Assembly (NCBI RefSeq): GCF_002909445.1
Contig: NZ_PPXC01000015.1
Location: forward strand, 42,607-106,606
Length of the DNA stretch: 64,000 nt
Source: Arthrobacter glacialis
GTDB lineage: Bacteria; Actinomycetota; Actinomycetes; Actinomycetales; Micrococcaceae
Direction of reading: 5' to 3'
Each line of letters starts with the position of its first letter. Within the stretch, counting starts at the first letter, position 1. Shown here one piece after another: positions 36,726 to 46,431 of this stretch. Below the pieces are notes generated by a model, which was not told the DNA's origin, ran no database searches, and was given only the letters and a program-made list of their open reading frames with translations. Both the position numbers and the translations under genes were made by a program.

Positions 36726-37166
36726 ATGCGTGAGCAGTATGTTGAGGCAGTTTTGGCCGTGGCCGAGGTGATCCCCGCGGGCAGAGTTTTGTCCTATGGG
36801 GACATTGCGGCGTTGCTGGAAAGCGGCGGCCCGCGGCAGGTGGGTGCGGCCATGTCCGTCGACGGCGGAGCTGTGCCGTGGTGGCGGGTGATCCGCGCCA
36901 GTGGCATGGCCCCGCAGGGCCACGAGGCACGGGCACTGGGCCACTACCGCCACGAGGGGACTGCGCTGCGAGGAGATCCGGATGAAGAGCCAGTGCCCGG
37001 CCGTGCCCCCAGCTGGCGGGTGGATATGAGGACGGCCCGGTGGAACCCTCGAGAGCCGGATTTTGTGCTCATTGACGCCATCGCGGAACGGTTGCACGCC
37101 GCGGATCAGCTGCCCTCCGCGGACACTGCGCCAATGTCAGTGCCTCGTGATGGACTGGGTGCATGA
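36726..37166 (+). CDS. Alkyltransferase-like protein (ATL)
   Basis: This 146-residue protein resembles the DNA-binding C-terminal domain of O6-alkylguanine alkyltransferase, but the reactive PCHR motif reads PWWRV (Trp52 replaces Cys), the mark of ATL proteins. ATLs flip out O6-alkylguanine, do not repair it, and hand it to nucleotide excision repair. The helix-turn-helix with VIPAGRVLSYGDIAALL is intact. The stop overlaps the adnA start by 4 nt. From memory mycobacteria have the same neighbours (Rv3204 near AdnAB). Confidence 0.9.
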   Translation: MREQYVEAVLAVAEVIPAGRVLSYGDIAALLESGGPRQVGAAMSVDGGAVPWWRVIRASGMAPQGHEARALGHYRHEGTALRGDPDEEPVPGRAPSWRVDMRTARWNPREPDFVLIDAIAERLHAADQLPSADTAPMSVPRDGLGA

Positions 37167-40100
37167 GCACGCAAGCAAAGCAGGAGCCACAGCCACGGTC
37201 CAACCAGACCGTGCCGGTACAGGCGCTGCCCAAACTCACGCTGGTGGCGCCCGCCCAGAGTGAGGTCACCGCTCCGGCATTGAGTCCCGACCAGCAGGCC
37301 GTGGTTGACCTCAGCCCCGGAACCGGACCAGTGCTGATCTGGGGCGCCCCCGGCACGGGCAAATCCACAGTGCTGATTGAGGCGGCCGTGAAGCGGATCG
37401 AGCACGACGCCGTTGATCCAGCAGGTGCCCTGCTGCTGGCGCCGTCGCGACTGGCTGCCGCGCGGCTGCGCAACGGCTTCAGTGCCCGGTTAAGCAGAAG
37501 TTTGAGCACATCCCCCGCCAGAACCTGGTCATCCTATGCCTTCGACCTGTTGCGCCGGGCCAAGGTGGAGGGCCGCATGCCGCACCTTGACGGCCCCCCG
37601 CGGCTCATGAGCGGCCCCGAACAGGATCTCATCATCAGGGACCTTCTTGCCGGTCACAGGATGGGGCTGGGCACCGCCCCGCAATGGCCGGCGGAACTTG
37701 CCGAGGCCTTGGACACCCGCGGGTTTCGCCAAGAGATCCGCCAGCTCTTTGACAGGGTCATTGAGTATGGATTGGCCCCCGAGGACCTGGCGGAGCTGGG
37801 AGCTGCCAACCAGCGCCCCGATTGGGTTGCCGCAGCTTCGCTCTATGGCGAATACCGGGATGTGGTGGATTGGGGCAAGTCGGGCTCCTTTGACCCCGCA
37901 GGCATCATCACCGCAGCAACAACCCTGCTGCGCATCGACCCCGAATTTTTGGCCCAGGAACGCCAGCGGCTTGCCTTGATTGTGGTTGACGAGATCCAGG
38001 AAGCCAACAAGGCGGTGCACGAGCTCTTGCAGTTGGTGGGCCACGGCAAGGACGTGCTGGTGGCCGCTTCCCCTGACACGGTGGTGCAGGGTTTCCGTGG
38101 TGCCCGCCCGGACCTGGTGGCCACGCTGGGCGAATCCTTGGGCACCGGAGACTTGCCCCTGCGGCAGTTCTCGCTGTCCACCTCGCACCGGATGAGCCGG
38201 CAGCTGGCTGCGGCTTGGTCCGGGGTGGCTGAGCGCATCTTCCAGATCCGTGGCGGTCACAAGGCGCGTGAACTCAGCTGGCCCCAAGTTAGTGAGGCGA
38301 ACCCCGAATCCTGTGTCAGCGCCCATGTTGTGGCCTCCGAGGTTCATGAGCTGCGCCTGGTGGCCGAACGCATATTGCACCTGCAGCACCTGGGCGGGCA
38401 CGGTCTCAATGAGATTGCTGTCATTGTGCGCACAGGGTCGGCGCTTGCCGCGCTGCAACGGTACTTGAGCGGGCAGGGCATTGCCGTGAAGGTTCCCGTG
38501 GCGGAGAACCCTGTGCGCGATGAGCCAGCCGTGCGGCCCCTGCTTGAGGCTTTTGCCGTGGCACTGGCCCCTGAAACGTTCGACGCCGAGGCAGCCGTTG
38601 CGCTGTTGACGTCCCGGCTGGGGCGTTCCACCGCCTTGCAATTGCGGCGTTTGCGCCAGGCATTGCGGCAGCAGGAACTGCATGCCGGCGGGGGACGCGC
38701 CAGCGACGAACTGTTGGTGGAGGCGCTGCTGAATCCAGAAAAGCTGGCCGGGCTGGGCTGGGAGGCAGCCAACGCCACCCGGCTTGCCGCCATGCTCGCA
38801 GCCGGCCACGAGGCCGTGGCCCAGCCGGGCGCCAACGCCGAAACAGTGCTCTGGGCACTGTGGGATGCCTGCGACAGTTCCGGGACCTGGGAATCCCAGG
38901 CCTTGCGAGGCGGGCCCACGGGCATCCGCGCCGACAGGGATCTTGACGCTGTCATGGCCCTGTTCCAAACGGCCGAGCGGTACGTTGACCAGTTGCCCGG
39001 GTCCAGTCCCCAGCAGTTCCTTGACTATTTGATGAGCCAGGAGCTGCCCATGGACACCTTGGCGGCGCGTGCACAACGCACTGACGCGGTGGAAATCCTG
39101 ACGCCCGCCAGTGCTGCCGGCAGGGAATGGCCGGTGGTCATTGTGGCCGGCCTGCAGGAGGGGGTCTGGCCCAACACCCGCCTGCGCGGTGAGCTGCTGG
39201 GCAGCCAACTGTTGGTGGACGTGTTGGAAAGGGGTGGCCAGGCTGCCCGGCAAATTGAGCCGGCGGCCCGCTTGCGGGACATCCGGTATGACGAACTCCG
39301 CAGCTTTGCCGCGGCCATGTCGCGGGCCAGCGAGAAACTCATTCTCACGGCAGCTGCCGGCCATGACCTGCAGCCCTCCCAGTTCATTGACTTGGCAGCC
39401 CCTTACATCCCGGTCACGGATTCCGGCGGTGAATCCCAGTACCCTGTGCGCCCCGTTGAACACGTGCCACGACCCATGACCCTGCGGTCCCTGGTGGCTG
39501 AGCTGCGGCAGGAATCGGAGATGCATGCCGATCCGGAGGCGGCCAGAATGCTGGCAGTGCTGGCACAGAGGAGCATTGCCGGTGCTGATGCGCAGCAGTG
39601 GTGGGGTCTTCTGCCCGTGAGCACGGAGGCGCCCATTATTGCGCCGGGCGAGCCGGTGACAGTCTCGCCGTCGAAGGTTGAAGAAGTGCTGAAATCCCCG
39701 CTGAACTGGTTTATCAAGGCAGCTGGCGGGGAAGCCACCACAGACTTTGCCCGCAGCCTTGGCACGCTGATCCACGCCATTGCCCAGGACATTCCCAACG
39801 GGGCAGGCCACGAATATCTGGCTGAACTGGACAAACGGTGGCCGTCGTTGGGGCTTCCGGAGTCGTGGGAAAGCGATGTGGACTACCGCCGCGCCCAGGA
39901 GATGCTGGGCAAATTGGCCCAATATGTCATCACCGCCCGCCAGGACGGCCGCACCCTGTTGGGAGTTGAGCAGAACTTCAGCGTTGAACTGGGTGAGCTG
40001 CCTGCCGGAGAGAGCACTGCGGACACGACCGACGCCGCAGGCACTCCAGTTCCGGAACGGATGGTTGTTTTGCGCGGCCAGGTGGACAGATTGGAGGCCG

Positions 40101-40501
40101 ATGCAGACGGCAGGCTGATTGTTGTGGACATCAAAACCGGGCGCAGCAAACCCACCAAGGATCAGGTTGCGGCGCATCCGCAGCTTGGCGCCTACCAGGT
40201 GGCTGTGACCGCTGGAGGATTCGCTGAACTAGCTGCGGCCGCCGGCTTGGCTGGTGCGGCCTCCGGCGGGGCTGCCCTGCTGCCGTTGGGGGATGGCACC
40301 AAGTCGGTAAAAACCCAGGACCAGACACCCATGGTTGCCGGCAGCGAGAACGACCCCACCCACAAGGTCATGGAAGCCGCATTGCTGATGGCCCAGTCTG
40401 TGTTCCCCGCCCGCCACGGCGCCGATTGGTCCGAACGCAATGGCTGCCCCCTGCCCACTATTTGCCCGCTGTGCCCGGAAGGGAAACAAATCACCGAATG
40501 A
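37163..40501 (+). CDS. adnA: AdnA subunit of the AdnAB helicase-nuclease
   Basis: This 1112-residue protein combines a UvrD-type N-terminal motor with a RecB-type C-terminal nuclease. Walker A is intact (GAPGTGKST, 61-69), but motif II reads VVDEIQEANKAV and the motif III region is ASPDTVVQGFRGA where an active motor has GDPxQSIYGFRGA, in keeping with the vestigial motor reported for mycobacterial AdnA. The nuclease core reads GQVDRL...VVDIKTG...QLGAYQVAV. Three C-terminal cysteines (1095, 1101, 1104) remain for an iron-sulfur site; the upstream fourth, expected near SPLNWF, appears to be Ser. It overlaps both neighbours by 4 nt. Confidence 0.9.
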   Translation: MSTQAKQEPQPRSNQTVPVQALPKLTLVAPAQSEVTAPALSPDQQAVVDLSPGTGPVLIWGAPGTGKSTVLIEAAVKRIEHDAVDPAGALLLAPSRLAAARLRNGFSARLSRSLSTSPARTWSSYAFDLLRRAKVEGRMPHLDGPPRLMSGPEQDLIIRDLLAGHRMGLGTAPQWPAELAEALDTRGFRQEIRQLFDRVIEYGLAPEDLAELGAANQRPDWVAAASLYGEYRDVVDWGKSGSFDPAGIITAATTLLRIDPEFLAQERQRLALIVVDEIQEANKAVHELLQLVGHGKDVLVAASPDTVVQGFRGARPDLVATLGESLGTGDLPLRQFSLSTSHRMSRQLAAAWSGVAERIFQIRGGHKARELSWPQVSEANPESCVSAHVVASEVHELRLVAERILHLQHLGGHGLNEIAVIVRTGSALAALQRYLSGQGIAVKVPVAENPVRDEPAVRPLLEAFAVALAPETFDAEAAVALLTSRLGRSTALQLRRLRQALRQQELHAGGGRASDELLVEALLNPEKLAGLGWEAANATRLAAMLAAGHEAVAQPGANAETVLWALWDACDSSGTWESQALRGGPTGIRADRDLDAVMALFQTAERYVDQLPGSSPQQFLDYLMSQELPMDTLAARAQRTDAVEILTPASAAGREWPVVIVAGLQEGVWPNTRLRGELLGSQLLVDVLERGGQAARQIEPAARLRDIRYDELRSFAAAMSRASEKLILTAAAGHDLQPSQFIDLAAPYIPVTDSGGESQYPVRPVEHVPRPMTLRSLVAELRQESEMHADPEAARMLAVLAQRSIAGADAQQWWGLLPVSTEAPIIAPGEPVTVSPSKVEEVLKSPLNWFIKAAGGEATTDFARSLGTLIHAIAQDIPNGAGHEYLAELDKRWPSLGLPESWESDVDYRRAQEMLGKLAQYVITARQDGRTLLGVEQNFSVELGELPAGESTADTTDAAGTPVPERMVVLRGQVDRLEADADGRLIVVDIKTGRSKPTKDQVAAHPQLGAYQVAVTAGGFAELAAAAGLAGAASGGAALLPLGDGTKSVKTQDQTPMVAGSENDPTHKVMEAALLMAQSVFPARHGADWSERNGCPLPTICPLCPEGKQITE

Positions 40502-43500
40502 GCCTTTCACCGCTTCTGAGCCCTTATGAACTTGCTGAGCTGTTGGAACAGCGCCCGCCAACAGAGGAGCAGGCAGCCATTATTTGTGCCCCGCTGGAAC
40601 CGCTGCTGGTCATTGCCGGGGCCGGATCGGGAAAGACCACCACCATGGCCGACCGTGTGGTGTGGCTGGTGGCCAACGGACTGGTGCTGCCCGAGGAAAT
40701 TCTTGGCGTCACCTTCACCCGCAAGGCTGCAGGGGAGCTGGCGGCCAGGATCCGGGGACAACTTGCCAAATTGGGCACCTTGGCCCGCTCCGGCCAGGTG
40801 GAACTGGCGCCAGCGGCTGCGGCCCGGGACGCGCTGGAGCCCAAGGTGTCCACTTACCACTCCTACGCCAGCGGCATTGTCACCGACTATGGTCTGCGCC
40901 TGGGCATTGAACGGGACGCGGTGGTCATGGGTGCCGCTGAGGCCTGGCAGCTGGCCAGCGAGGTGGTGGAGGCCCATGACGGCGCCCACGAACACTTCAC
41001 GGCCGCCAAGTCCACCTTGATCCAGTCGGTCATGGATTTGGCCGGTGAATGTGCCGAGCACCTGCAGGATCCTGCCCACGTGAAGAACGTGATTGAGGAC
41101 TACGTCAGCAGTTTTGAGGCACTGCCCTACATTGCCGAGACCGCCAAGCCGGCCACGGCCACCGTCAAGAAGCAGCTGGACGTGTTGCGCACGCGCGCAT
41201 CCGTGACAGCCCTGGTGCAGAGCTACGCGGAGGCCAAACGCCGTCGCAACGTCCTGGACTATGGGGACCTGGTGGCCCTGGCAGCCAGAATTGCCCAGGA
41301 CGTTCCGCACGCGGGGGAGATGGAACGCCAACGCTACAAAGTGGTGCTGCTGGATGAATTCCAGGACACCTCGCACGCACAATTGCAGCTTTTTGCGCAG
41401 CTCTTTGGCGGCGGGCACCCCGTCACGGCCGTGGGCGATCCGCACCAGTCCATCTACGGCTTCCGGGGCGCCTCCGCGGGCCAGCTGTTCCGGTTCCCGG
41501 AGATTTTCCTCAAGTCCGACGGCGGGTACGCACCCACTGCCGAGCTCACCATCGCCTGGCGCAACTCTGCCCATATTTTGGCCGCCGCCAACGTCATGTC
41601 GGCAGAACTGGCCCAGGCCCAGATCCGGAAGGCCAACGCCACGTTGGCGGCAGGACTTTCCGAGGCGGAGCGTGCAGCGGCCGGACCCGCCGTGGTGGTT
41701 TCGCCCCTGCGGGAAAAGCCGAACGCACAGGCCGGGGAAGTGGTGCTGGCCCGGTACGAAACAGAACTGGTGCAAGCAGAAGCCATTGCCGATCAAATTT
41801 CGGCTCGCAAGGGCGACTTCAGCCACCGAGGAGGCGCCCAAGGTGCCATGACAGTGGCGGTTTTGTGCCGCCGTCGGGCACAATTTCCGCGCCTGCAGTC
41901 GGTGTTTGAGGCTCGTGGAATTCCCTATGAGATTGTCGGTTTGGGCGGGCTGCTGGGCACCCCTGAAATTGTGGACCTGGTGGCCACCTTGCGGGTCATT
42001 GCCGACCCCGGCCGTTCGGACGCCCTGATGCGCCTGCTGACAGGTGCCAGGTGGCGGATTGGTCCGGCCGACTTGATGGCTTTTGCCGACTGGGCCCGGT
42101 ACCTGGCCAGGCGCCGCCACTGGGCGGCCACGCACAAAGTGGACTTTGACGCAGCCGTGCGGGTCGATGCCGGGACGGGCGAAAATCTACAAACCCGCGG
42201 CTCGCAGCAAGGTCCTCTGGATGAAGTTGAAGAAACCGTGGTGACCGCCGATTTGGTGGATTCATCGTCCTTGATTGAGGCCTTGGATTACCTCAGCGCT
42301 GACTATTGGCCCGAGGCGGCGCGCCCGCTCAGTGACGTTGCCCGAACACGCCTTCTGGCGTTGCGGGACGAGCTGCGGGTGCTGCGAACCTTTGTGGGGG
42401 AGGACCTGAGTAATCTGCTCGGTGTGGTGGAGCGGACCATGCTCCTGGACATTGAGCTGGCGGCAAAACCCGGATCCAGCATCCACCATGCCCGGCGCAA
42501 CCTGGATGCCTTTGCCGATGCCGCGGCAACGTTCATGCAGGCCGCCCAGAGGGTTGATCTGGATGCCTTCCTCGGCTGGCTGGAAACGGCGGAGTCGGAG
42601 GAGGGCGGGCTTGAGATGACGCCCACCGAGAGCAATCCGGACGCCGTGGCGCTGCTGACGGTGCACGCTTCCAAGGGGCTGGAGTGGGATGTGGTGTTTG
42701 TGCCGAGCATGAATTCCGGCGCCTTTCCCAGCACCCGGGCGGACCGCTGGAGCACGGGTGCCAAATCCCTGCCCTGGCCATTGCGCGGGGACAAGGAGGA
42801 CTTGCCCGAATGGGACCTCAACGTGCCGGATCTGAAAACGTTGATGGAGAACGAGAAATTGTTCGCCGACGACGTTCTGCTCCACGGCGAACAGGAGGAA
42901 CGGCGGTTGGCCTATGTTGCGTTCACCCGGGCCCGCGACTTCCTCATGTGCTCGGGCACCGTTTGGGGCACCGGGAAGAAACCGCTGCCCCCGTCAAAGT
43001 TCCTGGAGGAACTACTGCCGCTCACCGAGGGTGCCGCGCATACAGCGGAAATTCTGCAGTGGTTTGAGGATCCCGAGGAGGACGCGGAGAACCCCGTGAG
43101 TGCTGGTGCTGAAAGCGCCCAGTGGCCCTACGATCCGCTCAATGGGCCCGTCATTGTGGGCCGGTCCGGCGTTGCGGCGCGGCTGGGGCGGCGCGAGAAC
43201 GCCGAACGCTCGGCAGCAGCGGTCCACGCGGCACGGCTGCAGTTGGCCGCTGCCGGTGCGGCGGCGCTGGAATCTGAGGAGTTCTTTGCACTCAATCCCC
43301 ACTGGGGCAAGGAATTGGCTGTGCTGCTGGCCCAGGAACACAGGGAATCGGATCAACTCCGGGTGGAACTGCCACCCCATATTTCCGCGTCACGGCTGGT
43401 GGCTCTCGGTGAGGATCCGGAAAAGGTCACCCGTGCCATGCGCCGGCCCGTGCCCACCAAGCCCGGCATGGCGGCAAGGAAGGGAACGGCCTTCCACAGT

Positions 43501-43962
43501 TGGATTGAAGATTACTTTGGGACTAGCGGCCAGCTGGACTTTGATGAGGTTCCCGGCGCCGACGCTTACGTTGACGAGGCCTATGGGCTTGCCGACATGC
43601 AAGAAACGTTTAAGAACTCTGCCTGGGCCACCCGCATCCCGGCCGAACTGGAGGTGCCCATAGAGACCAGGGTTGCCGGGGTTGTGGTGCGCGGTCGCAT
43701 TGACGCGATCTTCCGCGACGACGACGGCGGCTGGGACCTGATCGACTGGAAAACCGGGAAAGTTCCTTCGAAGGCGCAGCTGGCGGTGCGTGGTGTGCAG
43801 CTGGCCGTGTACCGGCTTGCCTGGTCGCGACTGAAGGACGTGCCGCTGGAGCAGGTTCGCGCGGCGTTCTACTATGTGAGCCAGGACAAACTCATCCGTC
43901 CCGTGGACCTGGCGGGCCAGGATGAACTGGAGGCAATCGTCACGAACGCCTACTCCGCCTAA
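40498..43962 (+). CDS. adnB: AdnB subunit of the AdnAB helicase-nuclease
   Basis: This 1154-residue partner processes double-strand-break ends for recombination. The motor is complete: Walker A GAGSGKTTT (41-49), motif II VLLDEFQDTSHAQ, motif III AVGDPHQSIYGFRGASAG, motif V-like LLTVHASKGLEWDVVFVP and motif VI VAFTRARD. The RecB-like nuclease near the C-terminus has GTAFHSWIEDYFG, GRIDAIF, DLIDWKTGK and VQLAVYRLAW. The start is an ATG overlapping the adnA stop. With the degenerate AdnA motor, AdnB would be the leading translocase. Confidence 0.93.
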   Translation: MSLSPLLSPYELAELLEQRPPTEEQAAIICAPLEPLLVIAGAGSGKTTTMADRVVWLVANGLVLPEEILGVTFTRKAAGELAARIRGQLAKLGTLARSGQVELAPAAAARDALEPKVSTYHSYASGIVTDYGLRLGIERDAVVMGAAEAWQLASEVVEAHDGAHEHFTAAKSTLIQSVMDLAGECAEHLQDPAHVKNVIEDYVSSFEALPYIAETAKPATATVKKQLDVLRTRASVTALVQSYAEAKRRRNVLDYGDLVALAARIAQDVPHAGEMERQRYKVVLLDEFQDTSHAQLQLFAQLFGGGHPVTAVGDPHQSIYGFRGASAGQLFRFPEIFLKSDGGYAPTAELTIAWRNSAHILAAANVMSAELAQAQIRKANATLAAGLSEAERAAAGPAVVVSPLREKPNAQAGEVVLARYETELVQAEAIADQISARKGDFSHRGGAQGAMTVAVLCRRRAQFPRLQSVFEARGIPYEIVGLGGLLGTPEIVDLVATLRVIADPGRSDALMRLLTGARWRIGPADLMAFADWARYLARRRHWAATHKVDFDAAVRVDAGTGENLQTRGSQQGPLDEVEETVVTADLVDSSSLIEALDYLSADYWPEAARPLSDVARTRLLALRDELRVLRTFVGEDLSNLLGVVERTMLLDIELAAKPGSSIHHARRNLDAFADAAATFMQAAQRVDLDAFLGWLETAESEEGGLEMTPTESNPDAVALLTVHASKGLEWDVVFVPSMNSGAFPSTRADRWSTGAKSLPWPLRGDKEDLPEWDLNVPDLKTLMENEKLFADDVLLHGEQEERRLAYVAFTRARDFLMCSGTVWGTGKKPLPPSKFLEELLPLTEGAAHTAEILQWFEDPEEDAENPVSAGAESAQWPYDPLNGPVIVGRSGVAARLGRRENAERSAAAVHAARLQLAAAGAAALESEEFFALNPHWGKELAVLLAQEHRESDQLRVELPPHISASRLVALGEDPEKVTRAMRRPVPTKPGMAARKGTAFHSWIEDYFGTSGQLDFDEVPGADAYVDEAYGLADMQETFKNSAWATRIPAELEVPIETRVAGVVVRGRIDAIFRDDDGGWDLIDWKTGKVPSKAQLAVRGVQLAVYRLAWSRLKDVPLEQVRAAFYYVSQDKLIRPVDLAGQDELEAIVTNAYSA

Positions 43963-43972
43963 CGCCTGCCAC

Positions 43973-45313
43973 CTACTTGTGGAGGGGGATGACCTTCAAG
44001 GAAGCAGTGGCCGGTTCCGTTGCGGATCCAGCATCTGCGTCGGCCGGTTCCGTTGTTTCTGCCTCGCCTGTCTCGTCAGCGCTAGCTGCGTCAGCCGAGC
44101 TGCTGGGTTCAGTTTCGCCTGCGCTGCCATCGGCATCCGCTCCGCTTCCGCCAGTGTTCTCGGCGGCGCTCTCGCTGGGTTTTTCGACAGCTGCGGGCGC
44201 AACAACTGGCACAGCCGAGGTGACGGGGCTGGCCGGGTCCGCCTGTTTGGCCGGAACTGCTTTGGCCGGGCCTGCTTTGGCCGCAGCAGCAGCTGAAGCA
44301 GGCCCGGCCTGCTTCAGTGGCGCGGCGTGGGCGGGCGCAGCCGGATTCACCGGGGCGGCAGAGGCGGCAGGAACCACTGTGGCTTCAACGCTGATGGGCT
44401 GCCCGCCATGTTCGGCAATATCAGCCTCCAAGGTGCGCAGCATGGTTTCGGCATCTTCCACCATGCGTGCGCTGTCCGCCGCATAGCCCTTGACCAGCCA
44501 TTGGGCCAGCGCAAATTCGGCGCTCAGGGCGGCACGGCGCAGCAGATGAGGATCGGGAGTCTCATTGCGGGCTGCAGCATAGGCAGCCATCACGGAGTCC
44601 ACAAAGGTGGAATCGTTCACGGCCACCAGCCAGGCAAAATCATCGGCGGGGTCGCCCACGCGCAGATCGGTCCAGCCAATCACGGCGGTGACCTGATCGC
44701 CGTCGAGCAATATATTGTCTTCATGCAGGTCGCCATGGACCACGCACGCATTAAAACGCCAGAGGGCAACGTCCTCCATGGCATGTTCCCAACGGCGCAA
44801 CAGGGCTGGGGGGATCTTGCCGGTGGTGGCCGACTGGTCCAACTCGTTGAGTTTTCGCTGACGGAATTCATTGGCCGTGTAGCTGGGCAGGTCATAGGTG
44901 GTGACAAGGTCGTGCGGCAGATCATGGATGGCGGCGATGGCGGCGCCAATCTCCAACGCCATCGCGGTGCTTCCTGTTGCCAATTCATCCACGGTTGCGG
45001 CCCGGCCGGCAATGTGGGAGTAAACAAAAGTGGTGAGCTCGCCCTGGCGCACCGTCCCGGCAACCGTGGGCAGCAGGAATGGCAATTCGGCGCGGATGGC
45101 CGGCGGGAACGCCCTCAGCACCTGGCGTTCGGTCTCCAGGCGCGTGCTTGCCTCGGCATGCCGCGGTGAACGCACACGCCAACGCCGTTTGTCCGAGTCA
45201 ACGAGCAATGCTGAGCAGAAATCGGCAGTGTCATCTGGTTCCGGGCCAAAGGCAGTGACGTTGAGTCCGGGCACGGCAGCGCTGGCAATAGCGGCCAATT
45301 CGATTGCAGTCAT
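43973..45313 (-). CDS. APH/kinase-fold phosphotransferase with a long Ala/Pro-rich tail
   Basis: This 446-residue protein has an aminoglycoside-phosphotransferase fold: catalytic loop CVVHGDLHEDNILLDGD, then VIGWTDLRVGDPADDFAWLV. Active relatives read IDW at the metal-binding position; here the Asp is Gly (IGW). Residues from about 300 to 440 form a disordered tail of Ala, Pro, Ser, Glu and Asp. The ATG at 45313 gives a normal N-terminus. Mycobacteria carry a related gene in the same DNA-repair neighbourhood as I recall, but its function is unknown. Resistance to macrolides cannot be inferred. Confidence 0.8.
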   Translation of the reverse strand: MTAIELAAIASAAVPGLNVTAFGPEPDDTADFCSALLVDSDKRRWRVRSPRHAEASTRLETERQVLRAFPPAIRAELPFLLPTVAGTVRQGELTTFVYSHIAGRAATVDELATGSTAMALEIGAAIAAIHDLPHDLVTTYDLPSYTANEFRQRKLNELDQSATTGKIPPALLRRWEHAMEDVALWRFNACVVHGDLHEDNILLDGDQVTAVIGWTDLRVGDPADDFAWLVAVNDSTFVDSVMAAYAAARNETPDPHLLRRAALSAEFALAQWLVKGYAADSARMVEDAETMLRTLEADIAEHGGQPISVEATVVPAASAAPVNPAAPAHAAPLKQAGPASAAAAAKAGPAKAVPAKQADPASPVTSAVPVVAPAAVEKPSESAAENTGGSGADADGSAGETEPSSSADAASADETGEAETTEPADADAGSATEPATASLKVIPLHK

Positions 45314-45386
45314 TCTTCTCACACCTCTACCGTAGAACGCTATTGCGCCAACGCCGCGCCGTTGCGGCGGCGAGTCGTGAGAAGTA

Positions 45387-45413
45387 GTGGACAAGCTGGT
45401 CAACTTGTCCACA
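45387..45413. promoter_or_regulatory. Inverted pair of DnaA-box-like sites
   Basis: GTGGACAAG (45387-45395) and CTTGTCCAC (45404-45412) form a perfect 9-bp inverted repeat with an 8-bp spacer. The right one reads TTGTCCACA (45405-45413), which fits an actinobacterial DnaA box. They lie 53 bp before the nudC start, in the divergent promoter region with the phosphotransferase gene. They might equally be an operator for a dimeric regulator. Confidence 0.5.
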
Positions 45414-45465
45414 ATCACGCGAGTGTGGAATGTAAAAACTTGCTGCGGATGCGTACGGTAGAACC

Positions 45466-46431
45466 ATGACCACATCCAAGCCCTCTGCCGAAACAGTTCT
45501 TGACAGGGCGTGCGAGCAGCGTACTGAACCCGGCTACTTGGAGGCCGTGCAGCGCGATCCCTCCCACCGGGTGGTGCTCCTGCACCAGGGCAAGGCCCTG
45601 ATGAACGGCGGTGCGCTGAGCTACTTGGACCCTGCCGACCTCCCCGCGGTGCTTCCGGCCGGGACGGTCACAGTGTTTTTGGGCAAGGTCAACGATGACC
45701 ATGACCATAAGCTGCCTGCCACGACGTCCCTGGTGCTGCAGGTTCTCCCGTACGACGCCGGTCTCCCGGAGCAGGCGCACGTGCCGGCCTGGGTGCCTGC
45801 TGGCGCCGGCTTTGTCACGTACCGTGAGGCCGCCGCGCACCTGCATCCTGCTGATGCGGAAGTGTTTATCCAGGCTGCCGCCGTGGCCAATTGGCACACC
45901 ACCCACCCGTGCTGCCCGCGTTGCGGAAACCTGACTGAGGTTGCCTCCGCCGGGTGGATGCGCCGCTGCCCGGTGGATGCCTCCGAACACTTTCCTCGCA
46001 CCGATCCGGCCATCATCGTGGCCATTGTGGGTGCCGACCAGCGGATCCTGCTGGCCAACAACTTCGCGTGGGACCTCCACAGGTACTCCACAGTGGCCGG
46101 GTTTGCCGAGGCGGGGGAGAGCGCCGAACAGGCTGCAGTGCGCGAGATCGCTGAAGAGGTGGGCGTTCACCTGCATTCATTGGAATACTCTGGCTCCCAA
46201 GCCTGGCCCTTCCCACGCTCCTTGATGCTGGGCTTCATTGGCTACACGGATGATGTGGTGCCAACACCAGACAACGTTGAGGTCAGGGAAGCCAGATGGT
46301 TTAGCCGGGACGAACTGCAAACCGCCGTGCTCAACGGTGACGTGGCCATTTCACACAGGCAGTCCATTGCCCGGTCCTTGATTGAGCAGTGGTACGGCGG
46401 TCCCATCCTGGACGTTGGGGAGCAGCAATGA
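45466..46431 (+). CDS. nudC: NADH pyrophosphatase NudC
   Basis: NudC hydrolyses NADH (and NAD-capped RNA) to NMN(H) and AMP. The 321-residue protein has a zinc ribbon (HPCCPRCGN and RRCPVDASEHFPR; only three of the four usual cysteines are apparent), the Nudix box GFAEAGESAEQAAVREIAEE followed by VGV, and the downstream SQAWPFPRSLML that marks NADH-specific members (canonical SQPWPFPxS). The stop overlaps uvrD2 by 4 nt, so the two are probably co-translated, as in mycobacteria. Confidence 0.94.
   Translation: MTTSKPSAETVLDRACEQRTEPGYLEAVQRDPSHRVVLLHQGKALMNGGALSYLDPADLPAVLPAGTVTVFLGKVNDDHDHKLPATTSLVLQVLPYDAGLPEQAHVPAWVPAGAGFVTYREAAAHLHPADAEVFIQAAAVANWHTTHPCCPRCGNLTEVASAGWMRRCPVDASEHFPRTDPAIIVAIVGADQRILLANNFAWDLHRYSTVAGFAEAGESAEQAAVREIAEEVGVHLHSLEYSGSQAWPFPRSLMLGFIGYTDDVVPTPDNVEVREARWFSRDELQTAVLNGDVAISHRQSIARSLIEQWYGGPILDVGEQQ

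Noticed and set aside
37529-40177. Long open frame on the minus strand opposite adnA (882 codons)
   Set aside because: It is an antisense shadow produced by GC-rich third positions; no start signal, and the composition (many Gln/His/Gly) has no domain.
43973-45313. Macrolide or aminoglycoside resistance gene
   Set aside because: The kinase fold is generic, the metal Asp is altered and the context is DNA repair, so resistance cannot be inferred.
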